This document shows positions 35,570-44,819 of a stretch of DNA of 64,000 nucleotides, in pieces; within the stretch, counting starts at the first letter, position 1; each line of letters begins with the position of its first letter. Origin of the DNA: CBDHDJ01 sp965261645 (lineage in GTDB: Bacteria > Pseudomonadota > Alphaproteobacteria > SHVV01). A program made the position numbers and the translations under genes. The notes below the pieces were generated by a model. It made no database searches. It was not told the DNA's origin and saw only the letters and a program-made list of their open reading frames with translations. The stretch covers positions 868,001-932,000 of the forward strand of contig CBDHDJ010000002.1 of assembly GCA_965261645.1 (NCBI GenBank). Direction: 5' to 3'.

Positions 35570-36397
35570 ATGCGCGATACCGAGCGCCTCAGCATCGCCA
35601 AGTCCTACCCCCACAATCCGCCGGATCATTCGTTCCTGTTCGCCGGCGGTCTGGCGCTCGAGCTCGTCGATCCCGGCGATGATCCGCTGGCGAGCGGCCG
35701 GGTCCGCCTCGAAGATCGCATCGTGGCGGTGCCCGACGCGCTTGCGCGCCTCGGCATCGGGACCGTGCCCGGGATGGCGGCGCGCACGCCGGTGCTCGCG
35801 CACGGCTCCAACGCCTCGCCGGCGCGGCTCAAGGATAAGTACGCCGCGTCCTCGCCCGCCACCGTCTTTCCGGTCATACGGGCGGAGCTCGACGATTACG
35901 ACGTCGTCTACTCGGCGCATTTCTCGCGCTGGGGCTCAATCCCTTCAACCCTCGTACAGTCCATGGGTACGCGGGTGAGCGTGGCGATCACTTATCTCAC
36001 GGACGCCCAGCTCGTCCGCATGCACGAGACCGAGATCGGTTCGGGTGCGATGGCCGGGAATTATCTCTATGGCCTCCTGGGCGAAGTTCGCCTTGTGCCG
36101 CGCGGCCTGCCGCCGCTCGCTGAAATCCCGGCCTATCTTTCGCGTCACGGCGTGCTCGGCACGCTGGGTGCGCCGGTCGCGCTGGCCGCGATACGGGCCT
36201 TGGACCGGGGCTTTTCAACCGCGACGCCGGTGGAGCTTCTGGCCACGGTCATCGCTGATCTCGCGCCGGGCGCGACGATCGATGACTTTCTTCTTCGCGT
36301 GCTGGATGACGATGATTTCCGCCAGGTGTGCACCGAGCGCCTGCGCGCCGGTGCGCTGCCGATCACGGTGGAAGGTTTCGCGCAACTCGCGTCTTAG
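35570..36397 (+). CDS. Conserved protein of unknown function with a GSN motif
   Basis: 275 residues from ATG 35570, no membrane segment. The central HGSNASPARLKDKY and VYSAHFSRWGSIP recall the YGSN phosphate loop of gamma-glutamylcyclotransferase-like folds, but that is suggestive only. Its stop TAG is the last three bases of the TTAG duplicated by IS copy 3, so the gene is intact. It is divergent from ubiD. Confidence 0.65.
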   Translation: MRDTERLSIAKSYPHNPPDHSFLFAGGLALELVDPGDDPLASGRVRLEDRIVAVPDALARLGIGTVPGMAARTPVLAHGSNASPARLKDKYAASSPATVFPVIRAELDDYDVVYSAHFSRWGSIPSTLVQSMGTRVSVAITYLTDAQLVRMHETEIGSGAMAGNYLYGLLGEVRLVPRGLPPLAEIPAYLSRHGVLGTLGAPVALAAIRALDRGFSTATPVELLATVIADLAPGATIDDFLLRVLDDDDFRQVCTERLRAGALPITVEGFAQLAS

Positions 36398-37841
36398 CAG
36401 CCCGTTGATTAAGTGGCTTTTTCCGGCTCTCACTCCCAGATGAGGAATGCGGCGGCGAAAGCCGTCTGGCCGCTTTGCGAGCCCCCCCGTGCCACCAGCA
36501 TGGCCCCGGTGGGCGTGAGCAGAACGAAAATACCGCCATATCCGCCCGCCACGGCCTCCCGCGGGGTGCCGGCGCCGATGAGCTGGCGCATCAGTAACGA
36601 TAGATTGTGGCCGGCGACGTGGAGCAGGTATCGCTTGTGCACATTCTCTCGCCCGCGCAGCCAGGTTCGTCGCATGCCGCCACGATCGAGGTTGTGGGCA
36701 AAGCAGCGCTCGACGATCTCGGCGCGCAGCTTGAAGGCCTCGCGGGCGACCCCGGACTTGAGCCGCGCACGGTTATTGGTGACCGCGCGCCGCGCCGCCT
36801 CATCACCGTGCCAGCGCGAAAAGCCGGTCTGCTTGGGCGCCGCGATCCGGGTCTTCCAGGGACTGTCGTTCAGAGCCCTCAAGACCGCCCGTGAGTGATA
36901 ACCTTTGTCGGCGACGCATTCGGCCGGGTCCTCCGATGTCGGTGCCGCATCCACCGCCTCGAGGTTTGCCTCGGCCTTCGCCAGGGTCTTGGAAAGCGTC
37001 GTGGTGTCGCCCTCATCGGCCGGGTGCAGCTCGGCCGCCACCACCGCGCCGGTGTCCAGATCCACCGCGTGCTCGGGCTTGTAGGCCAGATGCGTCGTGC
37101 CGTCCTTCATCTTGGTGATCTTGGCCTCGGGGTCGCTCTTCGAAACCCAATCCGTGTTGGAAAGCTTCTTGCCCTTGCGCTTCCGGTCCAGACGCGCCAG
37201 GTCCTCGGCCGTGGGTGTCTCGACCCCGCTTTCCCGGGCCAGGCGCTCCAGCATCTCCCGGTAGCCTTCGCCGTTGTCGCGCCGCACGATGTTCCGCAGC
37301 GCCGCGTTGGCCTCCATGGTCGAGGCATCGACGCCGATGCGCTCGCCCTTGATCAGCCCCGCCTCGGCGATCAGCACCAGAACCCAGTCGAAGACCGCCG
37401 CGTGGACTTCATGGGGCAGGCGCGTGCGGCTCCGTGACAGCCAGGAATGGTCCGGTACCCGATCACGGCTCCCCAGTCGCAGGAACGCCCGCAGCGAAAG
37501 CGAGTCCGAGCAGCGCCACTCCAGACCGCGCTCGCTGTCGATGCCCTCAAAGTAGCCCACCAGGTGCATCCGGAAATAGCGCCCGGGCGGCACCGAGGGC
37601 GCGCCCATCCGGACCGCGTAATAAGGCCGGCAGCTCGCCTCGGCAAAGGCGTCGAAGCCGCCCTCGATCAGCACCGACTGCAAGCGGTCATAAAACACAT
37701 GACCCGGAGAGCGCGGCATCTCCGACCAGCTCACCATCAGGTCCCCCTGACCATCCTTCTGCCGTCCCATCGCCATCGGCAAATCCCCCTGCAAATCAGG
37801 GAACCAGAGAATCAGATGGCGCCGACTTAATCAACGGGCTG
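36398..37841 (-). mobile_element. 1444-bp IS5/IS1182-type insertion sequence, copy 3
   Basis: Flanked by TTAG at 36394-36397 and 37842-37845. The left TTAG contains the TAG stop of the upstream gene; the right TTAG, read on the minus strand, contains the TAA stop of ubiA. Without the IS these two convergent genes would share those four bases. Confidence 0.95.
36430..37794 (-). CDS. DDE transposase of IS5/IS1182 type (copy 3)
   Basis: Same protein sequence as copy 1 over its full length (V61, R201, R179). One base differs near the right end of the element (GATGGCGCC for GACGGCGCC), outside the gene. Confidence 0.92.
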   Translation of the reverse strand: MQGDLPMAMGRQKDGQGDLMVSWSEMPRSPGHVFYDRLQSVLIEGGFDAFAEASCRPYYAVRMGAPSVPPGRYFRMHLVGYFEGIDSERGLEWRCSDSLSLRAFLRLGSRDRVPDHSWLSRSRTRLPHEVHAAVFDWVLVLIAEAGLIKGERIGVDASTMEANAALRNIVRRDNGEGYREMLERLARESGVETPTAEDLARLDRKRKGKKLSNTDWVSKSDPEAKITKMKDGTTHLAYKPEHAVDLDTGAVVAAELHPADEGDTTTLSKTLAKAEANLEAVDAAPTSEDPAECVADKGYHSRAVLRALNDSPWKTRIAAPKQTGFSRWHGDEAARRAVTNNRARLKSGVAREAFKLRAEIVERCFAHNLDRGGMRRTWLRGRENVHKRYLLHVAGHNLSLLMRQLIGAGTPREAVAGGYGGIFVLLTPTGAMLVARGGSQSGQTAFAAAFLIWE

Positions 37842-38840
37842 TTAGGCCGTCACCGCGCCGGCGACCAGGCTCAGGAACACGATCACCCCGAAGTCGCGGT
37901 TGGAACGGAACGTCGTGAGGCAGTTCGCCGTATCGTCGAAGCGGACGCGCCCGACCTGCCAGGCGAGGTGTACTCCAGCGAGGGCCAGGCCGAGGTAGAC
38001 CGGCCAGCCGGGCTCGGCGAGCCAAGCTGCCAGCGCCATCCCCGCGATCGTTACCGCGTAGAAGCCGGCGAGCCAGGGCCGGGTCCCCTCCGCCAACAGG
38101 ATCGCCGCCGATTTCACCCCGATCATCGCATCGTCCTCCTTGTCCTGATGGGCGTAGATGGTGTCGTAGCCGAGCGTCCAGCCGATACCCGCGACATAGA
38201 GGGCCAAAGGTGCGGCTGTGAGGCCGCCGGTGACCGCCGCCCAGCCCAGCAGCGCGCCCCAGTTGAACGCAAAACCCAAGAAGAGCTGCGGCCAGTGGGT
38301 GAAGCGCTTGGCGAACGGGTAGACGAAGGCGGGAATGAGCGCAAACACCCCGAGCCAGACCGCGGTGGCGTTGAAGCCCAAGAGGACGCCGAGGCCCGCG
38401 AGCCCGAGCACGGCCATGAAGAGAACCGCCTGGGGCACGCTGATCTGGCGTGCCGCCAATGGGCGCGTGCGGGTGCGCGCGACCTGGGCGTCGAAATCCC
38501 GGTCGAGAATGTCGTTGAAGGTGCAGCCGGCGGCGCGCATGAGGAGCGCGCCCACGCCGAACAGCACGAACAGCACCGGGTCGGGCAGGCCCGCCGTGAC
38601 CCAGCCCTCGGGCCAGCCGGTCGGCGTCCAGCCGGGGAGCGCAGCCCCGGGTGAGGGTGCCGCGGCGTGCGGTGCGGCCAGCGCGAGCGACCACCAGCAC
38701 GGCCACAGCAGGAGCCAGGTGCCGATCGGCCGGTCGATGCGCGCGAGCTTGAGGTAAGGACGCATGCCGGGCGGCGCGTGGCGGTCGATCCAGTGATGGG
38801 CCGGCATGTCGCCGGTGACGAGGGGGCGGACCTCGGACAT
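37842..38840 (-). CDS. ubiA: 4-hydroxybenzoate polyprenyltransferase
   Basis: 332 residues from ATG 38840. Polytopic membrane protein with both aspartate-rich motifs: NDILDRDFDAQVARTRTRP (first) and DTIYAHQDKEDDAMIGVKS (second), plus the opening RIDRPIGTWLLLWPCWW typical of UbiA. It transfers the polyprenyl chain to 4-hydroxybenzoate in ubiquinone synthesis. Compared with the E. coli enzyme it has an insert of about 25 residues after the first helix. The stop codon is regenerated by IS copy 3. Confidence 0.95.
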   Translation of the reverse strand: MSEVRPLVTGDMPAHHWIDRHAPPGMRPYLKLARIDRPIGTWLLLWPCWWSLALAAPHAAAPSPGAALPGWTPTGWPEGWVTAGLPDPVLFVLFGVGALLMRAAGCTFNDILDRDFDAQVARTRTRPLAARQISVPQAVLFMAVLGLAGLGVLLGFNATAVWLGVFALIPAFVYPFAKRFTHWPQLFLGFAFNWGALLGWAAVTGGLTAAPLALYVAGIGWTLGYDTIYAHQDKEDDAMIGVKSAAILLAEGTRPWLAGFYAVTIAGMALAAWLAEPGWPVYLGLALAGVHLAWQVGRVRFDDTANCLTTFRSNRDFGVIVFLSLVAGAVTA

Positions 38841-38897
38841 AATGGCGCTCTTAGCGCGTTCTGCCGCGCCGCTCAAGCGCTCCGACCCAGCGATCCC

Positions 38898-39650
38898 ATG
38901 CCCCGCTCGATCACGCCCGCCAAGGTTCGGCTCTATGTCGAGGCCGATCTCGCCCACGCGACCGAGTTCGCGGCGAGCGGTGCGCGCGCGCACTACCTGA
39001 TCAATGTCATGCGCCTCAAGCCGGGCGACCGGCTGCTTCTGTTCAACGGCCGCGACGGTGAGTGGTGGGGCCATGTCGAGGCGACCCATCAAGCGGGCTT
39101 CACCCTGATCGTCGATGAACAGACGAAGGAGCAAGCCGCCGGCCCCGATCTCTGGCTCGTCTTCGCCCCGCTCAGGCGGGCGCGCCTCGCGTACCTCGCC
39201 GAGAAGGCGACCGAGCTCGGTGTCGCCGCGCTCTGTCCCGTCATCACCCGGCACAGCACCGTGCGGAAGCTCAATACCGCGCGTCTCAGGGCCAACGCGA
39301 TCGAAGCGGCCGAGCAATCGGACCGGCTGACGGTGCCGGAGATCCACGAGCCCGTGAAACTGGAGGCGTTGCTCGGCGGCTGGCCGGCCGATCGGCGCAT
39401 CCTGTTCTGCGATGAATCAGGAGAGGGCGAGCCCGCGGCGGGCGCGCTCGGATCGAGGCCCGGGGAGGCCGAGCCCTGGGCGGTGCTGGTCGGGCCGGAA
39501 GGCGGGTTCACCGCCGAGGAAGCGGCCCGGCTCCGCGCGCTTCCGTTCGTCACGCCGATCGGCCTCGGGCCCAGGCTGCTCCGGGCGGAGACCGCTGTGC
39601 TCGCCGCCTTGAGCCTGTGGCAGGCGCATCTCGGGGACTGGCGGGATTAG
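38898..39650 (+). CDS. rsmE: 16S rRNA (uracil-1498-N3)-methyltransferase
   Basis: 250 residues from ATG 38898. SPOUT-type knot signature near the C-terminus: LVGPEGGFTAEEA and PIGLGPRLLRAETAVLAAL. N-terminal PUA-like region HYLINVMRLKPGDRLLLFNGRDGEWWG. Divergent from ubiA with 57 bases between starts. Confidence 0.95.
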   Translation: MPRSITPAKVRLYVEADLAHATEFAASGARAHYLINVMRLKPGDRLLLFNGRDGEWWGHVEATHQAGFTLIVDEQTKEQAAGPDLWLVFAPLRRARLAYLAEKATELGVAALCPVITRHSTVRKLNTARLRANAIEAAEQSDRLTVPEIHEPVKLEALLGGWPADRRILFCDESGEGEPAAGALGSRPGEAEPWAVLVGPEGGFTAEEAARLRALPFVTPIGLGPRLLRAETAVLAALSLWQAHLGDWRD

Positions 39651-39766
39651 CCGCCGGAGCGGAACCGCGCGAGAACGCTTGCGCCCCCCCAACACGTCGG
39701 TTTAACTGGCTGTTGGGCCGTTCGAGCGACGGCCCGTGCGTTGAGCGCGGAGGATGAACAGGAGCG

Positions 39767-41131
39767 ATGGCGGGAGCGGCCGAGGGCCTTGCAACGCCCG
39801 TGACCGAGCGCGCACAGCTCGTCGAGTATATCGCCGGGGGGTGCAAACCGCCTGAGGCGTGGCGCATCGGCACGGAGCACGAGAAGTTCGGCTTTCGGAT
39901 CAATGATCTGCAACCGCTGCCCTATGAGGGGGCCGACGGCATCCGCGCCGTGCTCGAAGGGCTAGGGCGATTCGGCTGGGCGCCTCGGCGCGAGAACGAC
40001 AACGTCATTGCCGCCACCTACGATAGCCAGGCGGTGACGCTCGAGCCGGGCGGCCAGCTCGAACTTTCGGGCGCCCAGCTCGAAACCCTGCACCAGACCT
40101 GCGATGAGGTGCACAGCCACCTCGATCAACTACGCGAGGTGGCCGGCGCGCTCGGCATCGCCTTCGTCGGCGTCGGCTTCAATCCCAAATGGCGGCGCGA
40201 GGACATGCCGGTGATGCCCAAGGGCCGCTACGACGTCATGCGGCGCTACATGCCGACCCGCGGCCGGCTCGGGCTCGACATGATGTTCCGCACGTGCACC
40301 GTGCAGGTCAATCTCGACTTCGCCGATGAAGCGGACATGGTGAAGAAGATGCGCGTGGGCCTCGCGCTACAGCCGATCGCCACGGCGCTGTTTGCCAACT
40401 CACCCTTCACCGAGGGCCGGCCCAACGGGTATCTGAGCTACCGCAGCCAGGTCTGGACCGACACCGACCCCGACCGCACCGGCGATCTGCCGTTCGTGTT
40501 CGACGATGGCATGGGCTTCGAGCGCTATACCGATTATGCGCTCGATGTGCCGATGTATTTCGTTTACCGCGACGGCACCTACATCGATGCCGCGGGACAA
40601 TCCTTCCGCGACTTCCTCGCAGGCCGACTCGAGGCGCTGCCGGGTGAGTTCCCGCGTCTCAGCGACTGGGAGGACCACCTCACCACGGTGTTCCCCGAGG
40701 TGCGGCTCAAGCGCTATATCGAGATGCGCGGGGCCGATGGCGGGCCGTGGCGGCGGCTCTGCGCCCTGCCGGCGCTGTGGACCGGCCTTCTCTATTGCGA
40801 GAGCTGCCTCGATGCGGCGTGGGACCTGGTCAAGGACTGGAGCCGCGAGGAGCGGGCCGCCTTGCGCGCGGAGGTGCCCAAGACCGCGCTCAAAGCAAAA
40901 TTCCGCAACCACACGGTGAAGGAGCTGGCCGAGGAAATGGTCGCGATGGCGGCGGAGGGTTTGAAGAACCGCGGCCATATCGATCGCTTCGGCGAAGACG
41001 AAGGCCACTTTCTCGACGCCGTCAGGGTGATCCTCGATTCCGGCAAGACGCCGGCCGAGGAGCTCTTGGATTCGTTCCATGGCCGCTGGGCCGGCAGCGT
41101 CGATCCCCTGTTCGCCGAGTGCGCCTATTGA
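39767..41131 (+). CDS. gshA: Glutamate-cysteine ligase (GCS2/plant type)
   Basis: 454 residues. GTEHEKFGF near the N-terminus and LEPGGQLELSGAQLETLHQT are hallmarks of the alphaproteobacterial/plant ligase, first step of glutathione synthesis. MFRTCTVQVNLDF and YIEMRGADGGPW complete the fold. Length fits the family (about 450). Confidence 0.95.
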   Translation: MAGAAEGLATPVTERAQLVEYIAGGCKPPEAWRIGTEHEKFGFRINDLQPLPYEGADGIRAVLEGLGRFGWAPRRENDNVIAATYDSQAVTLEPGGQLELSGAQLETLHQTCDEVHSHLDQLREVAGALGIAFVGVGFNPKWRREDMPVMPKGRYDVMRRYMPTRGRLGLDMMFRTCTVQVNLDFADEADMVKKMRVGLALQPIATALFANSPFTEGRPNGYLSYRSQVWTDTDPDRTGDLPFVFDDGMGFERYTDYALDVPMYFVYRDGTYIDAAGQSFRDFLAGRLEALPGEFPRLSDWEDHLTTVFPEVRLKRYIEMRGADGGPWRRLCALPALWTGLLYCESCLDAAWDLVKDWSREERAALRAEVPKTALKAKFRNHTVKELAEEMVAMAAEGLKNRGHIDRFGEDEGHFLDAVRVILDSGKTPAEELLDSFHGRWAGSVDPLFAECAY

Positions 41132-41533
41132 GGGCGCGGGGGCCGACGCCTCTCAATCGCCCACAGATTCAAGTCCTCTCGCGTCCACCGCAAATTCATG
41201 GGTCTGGTTCTGCAGCCGAGGGCCGCTTGCGGTCTAACAGCAGACCCCACCGCCAACCCTTCACAAGGTCCGCTCATAGCCAGAAGCGGACGTGGCCCCA
41301 CTGGGTCTCGGCTGTCATCTTCTCCGCCAGCCCTACATTAAGAGTCGGCTGCATGCGTGCTCAACGCTTCCATGTGTGTCGCAGGGTGCGTCCACACAAG
41401 GAGCGTTAACTCTCAGCCCGAGTCATTGTGAGATCTAGGGACCGACGGCGACCAGTATCCAACCCAGCGGAATGACGTGGGCCGTCTCTGCGAATAAGGT
41501 TGTAGTGAGATCACGGCAACGAGGGAGGCGCGG
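41132..41533. other. Intergenic region with degenerate repeat-like sequence
   Basis: No gene seen. It contains an inverted repeat GTCCGCT...AGCGGAC around 41271-41296. The surrounding sequence, translated on the plus strand, reads RSAHSQKRTWPHW, like spurious reading frames of a dispersed intergenic repeat I know from alphaproteobacterial genomes. Marks the left side of the 41-45 kb accessory segment. Confidence 0.4.
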
Positions 41534-42509
41534 ATGTCGGAACTACACAACGAGGCCATCGTCTTCGATGGTCTGGTCGTCGCCAACTGGAGCCGCGCGG
41601 TGTTCGAGGACATGCGGCAGGGCGGGCGTGACCGCCGCCAACTGCACCTGCTCTGTCTGGGAGGACTGCCAGCGAACAATCGACAACATCGCACAGTGGA
41701 AGCGATGGTTCGTCGAGCATGACGATCTTCTGCTCCAAGTGTACACGAGCGCCGACATAGAGATGGCCAAGCGCGAGGGCAGGACCGGCATCGTGCTCGG
41801 ATTCCAGAACAGCTCGGCCTTCGAGGATCAACTTGGCTACGTGCAGATCTTCAAGGAATTGGGGGTCGGCATAGTGCAGATGACCTACAACACCCAGAAC
41901 CTGATCGGCGCCGGGTGCTATGAAACTGCCGACACCGGCCTCTCCGATTTCGGGCGCGAGGTCGTGGCTGAGATGAACCGGGTTGGCATCATGTGCGATC
42001 TCTCGCACGTGGGTCCCAAGACCTCGGAAGACACCATCCTCGCCTCGAGCCAACCGGTCTGCTACTCCCATTGTCTGCCGTCGGGATTGAAGGAGCATCC
42101 ACGCAATAAGTCCGATGCGCAGCTGAAGTTCATTGCCGATCACGGCGGTTTTGTCGGCGTGACCATGTTTCCGGCATTCCTTCGGCGCGGCAGTGCCGCC
42201 ACGGTGGATGACTACATCGAAGCCATCGAGTATGTGACAAATATCGCAGGCGAAGATAGCGTCGGCATCGGCACAGACTTCACCCAAGGTCACGGCCCCG
42301 AGTACATCGAGTGGATTTGCCATGACAAGGGCTATGCGCGCCAACTTGTCGAGTTCGGCGAGCTGACCAACCCGGAAGGGCTGCGCACCTTAGGTGAGTT
42401 CCCTAACCTGACCGAGGCGATGGTGGGAGCCGGCTGGCCCGAGCCCAAGATTAGGAAGATTATGGGCGAGAACTGGGTGCGCGTGCTGCGCGAAGTTTGG
42501 GGTGGGTGA
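41534..42509 (+). pseudogene. Membrane dipeptidase (peptidase M19), frameshifted near the N-terminus
   Basis: The ATG at 41534 begins a good frame (SELHNEAIVFDGLVVANWSR) that leaves the family after about 31 codons in a run GGGCGGGCG at about 41621; the rest (VTAANCTCSVWEDCQRTIDNIAQWKRWF... to WVRVLREVWGG) is in the next frame to 42509. One surplus G explains it. The body keeps DLSHVGPKT (zinc-site His), YSHCLPSGLKEHPRN and GIGTDFTQGH of the renal-dipeptidase family. Metal ligands of the HxD motif are replaced here by DGL, as in some bacterial subfamilies. Confidence 0.8.
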
Positions 42510-42759
42510 CAGTGCCGTGAGATCCGCACTATCAACGTGAGCCGATCCGCGCACCGTGAAAAACGCACCCGTATGAGCGGGCCCGGTCCCCACAGGCGTT
42601 CCCTATGGGCTCCTACTCGGCGACCTGTTCCCCGCGGGCGATGACTCGGTCTATCCGCGGGTGTGGCCCCGGTCTGACGATGCTGACAAAAGCCGCGCCG
42701 CGGAATAAAGTGTCGTGGCTATCATCGGAAATGGCCCGGCCCAAAAGGAGCCCAGGCCC

Positions 42760-43626
42760 ATGAACGCAGATCCACCGAGACGGATTACCGACGCGGAGGC
42801 AGAGACCTACGGACGCGACGGCGTGGTGTGCTTACGCGGCATGTTCGATAGGGATTGGGTGGAACGCACCTGCGCCGCCCTGGATTACGTCATCGCGAAC
42901 CCGACCGAAAAGGGGACGCTGCTCAACCCCGAGGGATCACCAGGCCGCTTCGATCTCGACTGGCTAATGTATCTGGTCAACGACGATCTCATGGCGTTCG
43001 CAACGGAATCTCCCACCGGAGCCATCGCGGCAGCCTGCATGCGGTCCGAGCGGATCACCCTGCTCGCCGACATGATGCTGACCAAAGAACCGCAGACACC
43101 CACGCCCACGACCTGGCATCATGACCAGCCCTACAATTGGGTCGACGGCAGCCAGGCCTGCGGCATGTGGATCTCGCTCGACCGCGCGACGCTGGAGAGC
43201 GGCGCCTGCGAATGGATTCGTGGCTCGCACAAGTGGGGCAAGTGGTATGCCCCCCAGGACCTCGGTGGGGACAGTTTCTATGATGCTGACAGTGATCTCG
43301 AGCCGATGCCCGACATAGAGGCCGACCGCCAGAGCTACGACATCGTGCATTTCGAGACCGAGCCCGGGGACTGTATCGTCAACCACATGCTGACGATCCA
43401 TTCATCCCCGGGGAATAGGACGGATCGGCGGCGCCGGGCGAACATTTATCGGCTCGCCGGAGATGATACGGTTTATGCGGACCGCGGTCCGGGAATAAGA
43501 AAAATAGTCAAGCCCAAATACGATCCCAAACTGAAGCACGGCGATCCGTTTCCGCCCGACCACCACGAATTTCTGCAGATCTGGCCCCGGCGGGCGAGAT
43601 CGAACGAGAAGAGCGCCGCGGAATAG
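42760..43626 (+). CDS. Phytanoyl-CoA dioxygenase (PhyH)-family Fe(II)/2-oxoglutarate oxygenase
   Basis: 288 residues from ATG 42760, with AAAAGGAG eight bases upstream. Facial triad: His and Asp in WHHDQPYN and the distal His in NHMLTIHSSPGN; the 2-oxoglutarate Arg is probably in TDRRRRANIYR. The substrate is unknown; small-molecule hydroxylation is likely. Paralogous to the convergent gene at 43676. Confidence 0.85.
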   Translation: MNADPPRRITDAEAETYGRDGVVCLRGMFDRDWVERTCAALDYVIANPTEKGTLLNPEGSPGRFDLDWLMYLVNDDLMAFATESPTGAIAAACMRSERITLLADMMLTKEPQTPTPTTWHHDQPYNWVDGSQACGMWISLDRATLESGACEWIRGSHKWGKWYAPQDLGGDSFYDADSDLEPMPDIEADRQSYDIVHFETEPGDCIVNHMLTIHSSPGNRTDRRRRANIYRLAGDDTVYADRGPGIRKIVKPKYDPKLKHGDPFPPDHHEFLQIWPRRARSNEKSAAE

Positions 43627-43675
43627 ATCCCGGGCTGTCGCTCAGCCGTTAAAATGGAGCGCTGAAATCCGGCCT

Positions 43676-44563
43676 TTACTCGGCTGCCTTTTGCAACGCC
43701 GCGCCCAACGGCTCGGGCCAGACCTGCGGATAGAGATGGTGATCGAGGGGGAAGGGATCGCCTTCCCTGAGCTCCGGATCCCAGGGCGGGTCAAGCGATT
43801 CGGTATAGAACTTGTTGGTCCGCCCCGCGAAAACCGCGTCCTCGCCGGCCCACCTGGGAGCGATGGCGCGCCGCCGCCGATTGGTGAAGTTGCCGGGCGC
43901 ACCGTGGATGGTCAGGAGGTGGTGCATGACGACATCGCCCGGTGCCACATTGAAGTGAACGAGGTCCTTCTCGAAGTAGACTCTGAGATCCTCGAACTCC
44001 GGTATGTCTTCGAACCAGGTCTCGCGAATGCTGTCGTCATCCTGCGTGCCGTCTTCATGGAGCCAGTTGCTGTTTCTTATCGGCGCCTGGAAGTAACGGC
44101 CCCAGCGGTGTGAACCCTTGATGTAGTGGACGGCACCGCTTTTTTGCGTCACCTCATCGAGCGAAAGCCAGGTCCCGCAGCATTGGGGGCCTTTGACCGG
44201 ATTGCCCGATAGGTCCTGGTGCCAATCGGTAGGAGCCGGCGTGTTCGGCTCCTTCATGGTGAGGAAATCCCACATCAAGTGTGTCCGCGACGATTGCATC
44301 ACCTTGGCGGCCGTTTCGGCCAAAGGCGATTCGAACACCAGGGCGCGAAAATCAGCATCGCGGGTCCACATGAAAGTGTCGTAAGCGAACCGTCCCGGGC
44401 TGCCCTCGGCATTGAGATCCATGCCGCGCGGTCCGGGCGCATCGAGAATGCGATCGACCGCGTCCCGCATGCGCCCGACCCACTCCATGTCGACAATGCC
44501 AGGCAGGTGGACGACCCCGTCGCGGGCGTAAGTGTCGATCTCGTCCCGCGTGATCTCGCGCAT
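43676..44563 (-). CDS. Phytanoyl-CoA dioxygenase (PhyH)-family Fe(II)/2-oxoglutarate oxygenase
   Basis: 295 residues if started at ATG 44563 (MREITRDEIDTYARDGVV, aligning with the opening of the paralogue); an in-frame GTG lies at 44578. Triad in WHQDLSGN and HHLLTIHGAPGNF, Arg in TNRRRRAIAPRW. It shares DPFPLDHHLYPQVWP with the other copy (DPFPPDHHEFLQIWP). The pair is convergent with 49 bases between stops, so the two are not in one transcript. Confidence 0.85.
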   Translation of the reverse strand: MREITRDEIDTYARDGVVHLPGIVDMEWVGRMRDAVDRILDAPGPRGMDLNAEGSPGRFAYDTFMWTRDADFRALVFESPLAETAAKVMQSSRTHLMWDFLTMKEPNTPAPTDWHQDLSGNPVKGPQCCGTWLSLDEVTQKSGAVHYIKGSHRWGRYFQAPIRNSNWLHEDGTQDDDSIRETWFEDIPEFEDLRVYFEKDLVHFNVAPGDVVMHHLLTIHGAPGNFTNRRRRAIAPRWAGEDAVFAGRTNKFYTESLDPPWDPELREGDPFPLDHHLYPQVWPEPLGAALQKAAE

Positions 44564-44578
44564 GAGTTTTCTGTTCAC

Positions 44579-44819
44579 GCCCTGACCCCCTGTAGCTACG
44601 GAAACGCAACGACCGGTTGGTTGATCGTGTGCCGCGGCCGCGTCTCCTCAATGAGAGAGCGATGCAGCGACAAACCATACGACGTTGCGGGCCACGGTCC
44701 AAGCGATGGTGGTGTCGATGTCTGCGTTGGGTCATTTGCTGACATCCGAAGCTTGCGTGCCAGGTGTCCGCTTGCAGCTCTGATTTCTACGCTCAGGCGT
44801 ATCCACATACGACGCCGGC
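44579..44819. other. Intergenic region with degenerate repeat-like sequence
   Basis: No gene seen. Around 44700-44800 the plus strand reads DVCVGSFADIRSLRARCPL in one frame, a phantom translation I associate with a dispersed alphaproteobacterial intergenic repeat (GGTCATTTGCTGACAT, GTGTCCGC). It marks the right side of the accessory segment that begins near 41.2 kb. Confidence 0.4.

Noticed and set aside
41155..41195. TTCAAGTCCTCTCGCGTCCACC looks like the 3' end of a tRNA (T-loop and acceptor)
   Set aside because: The T-stem does not pair over five bases and no matching 5' acceptor or anticodon arm is found in the preceding 80 bases; at most a decayed fragment.
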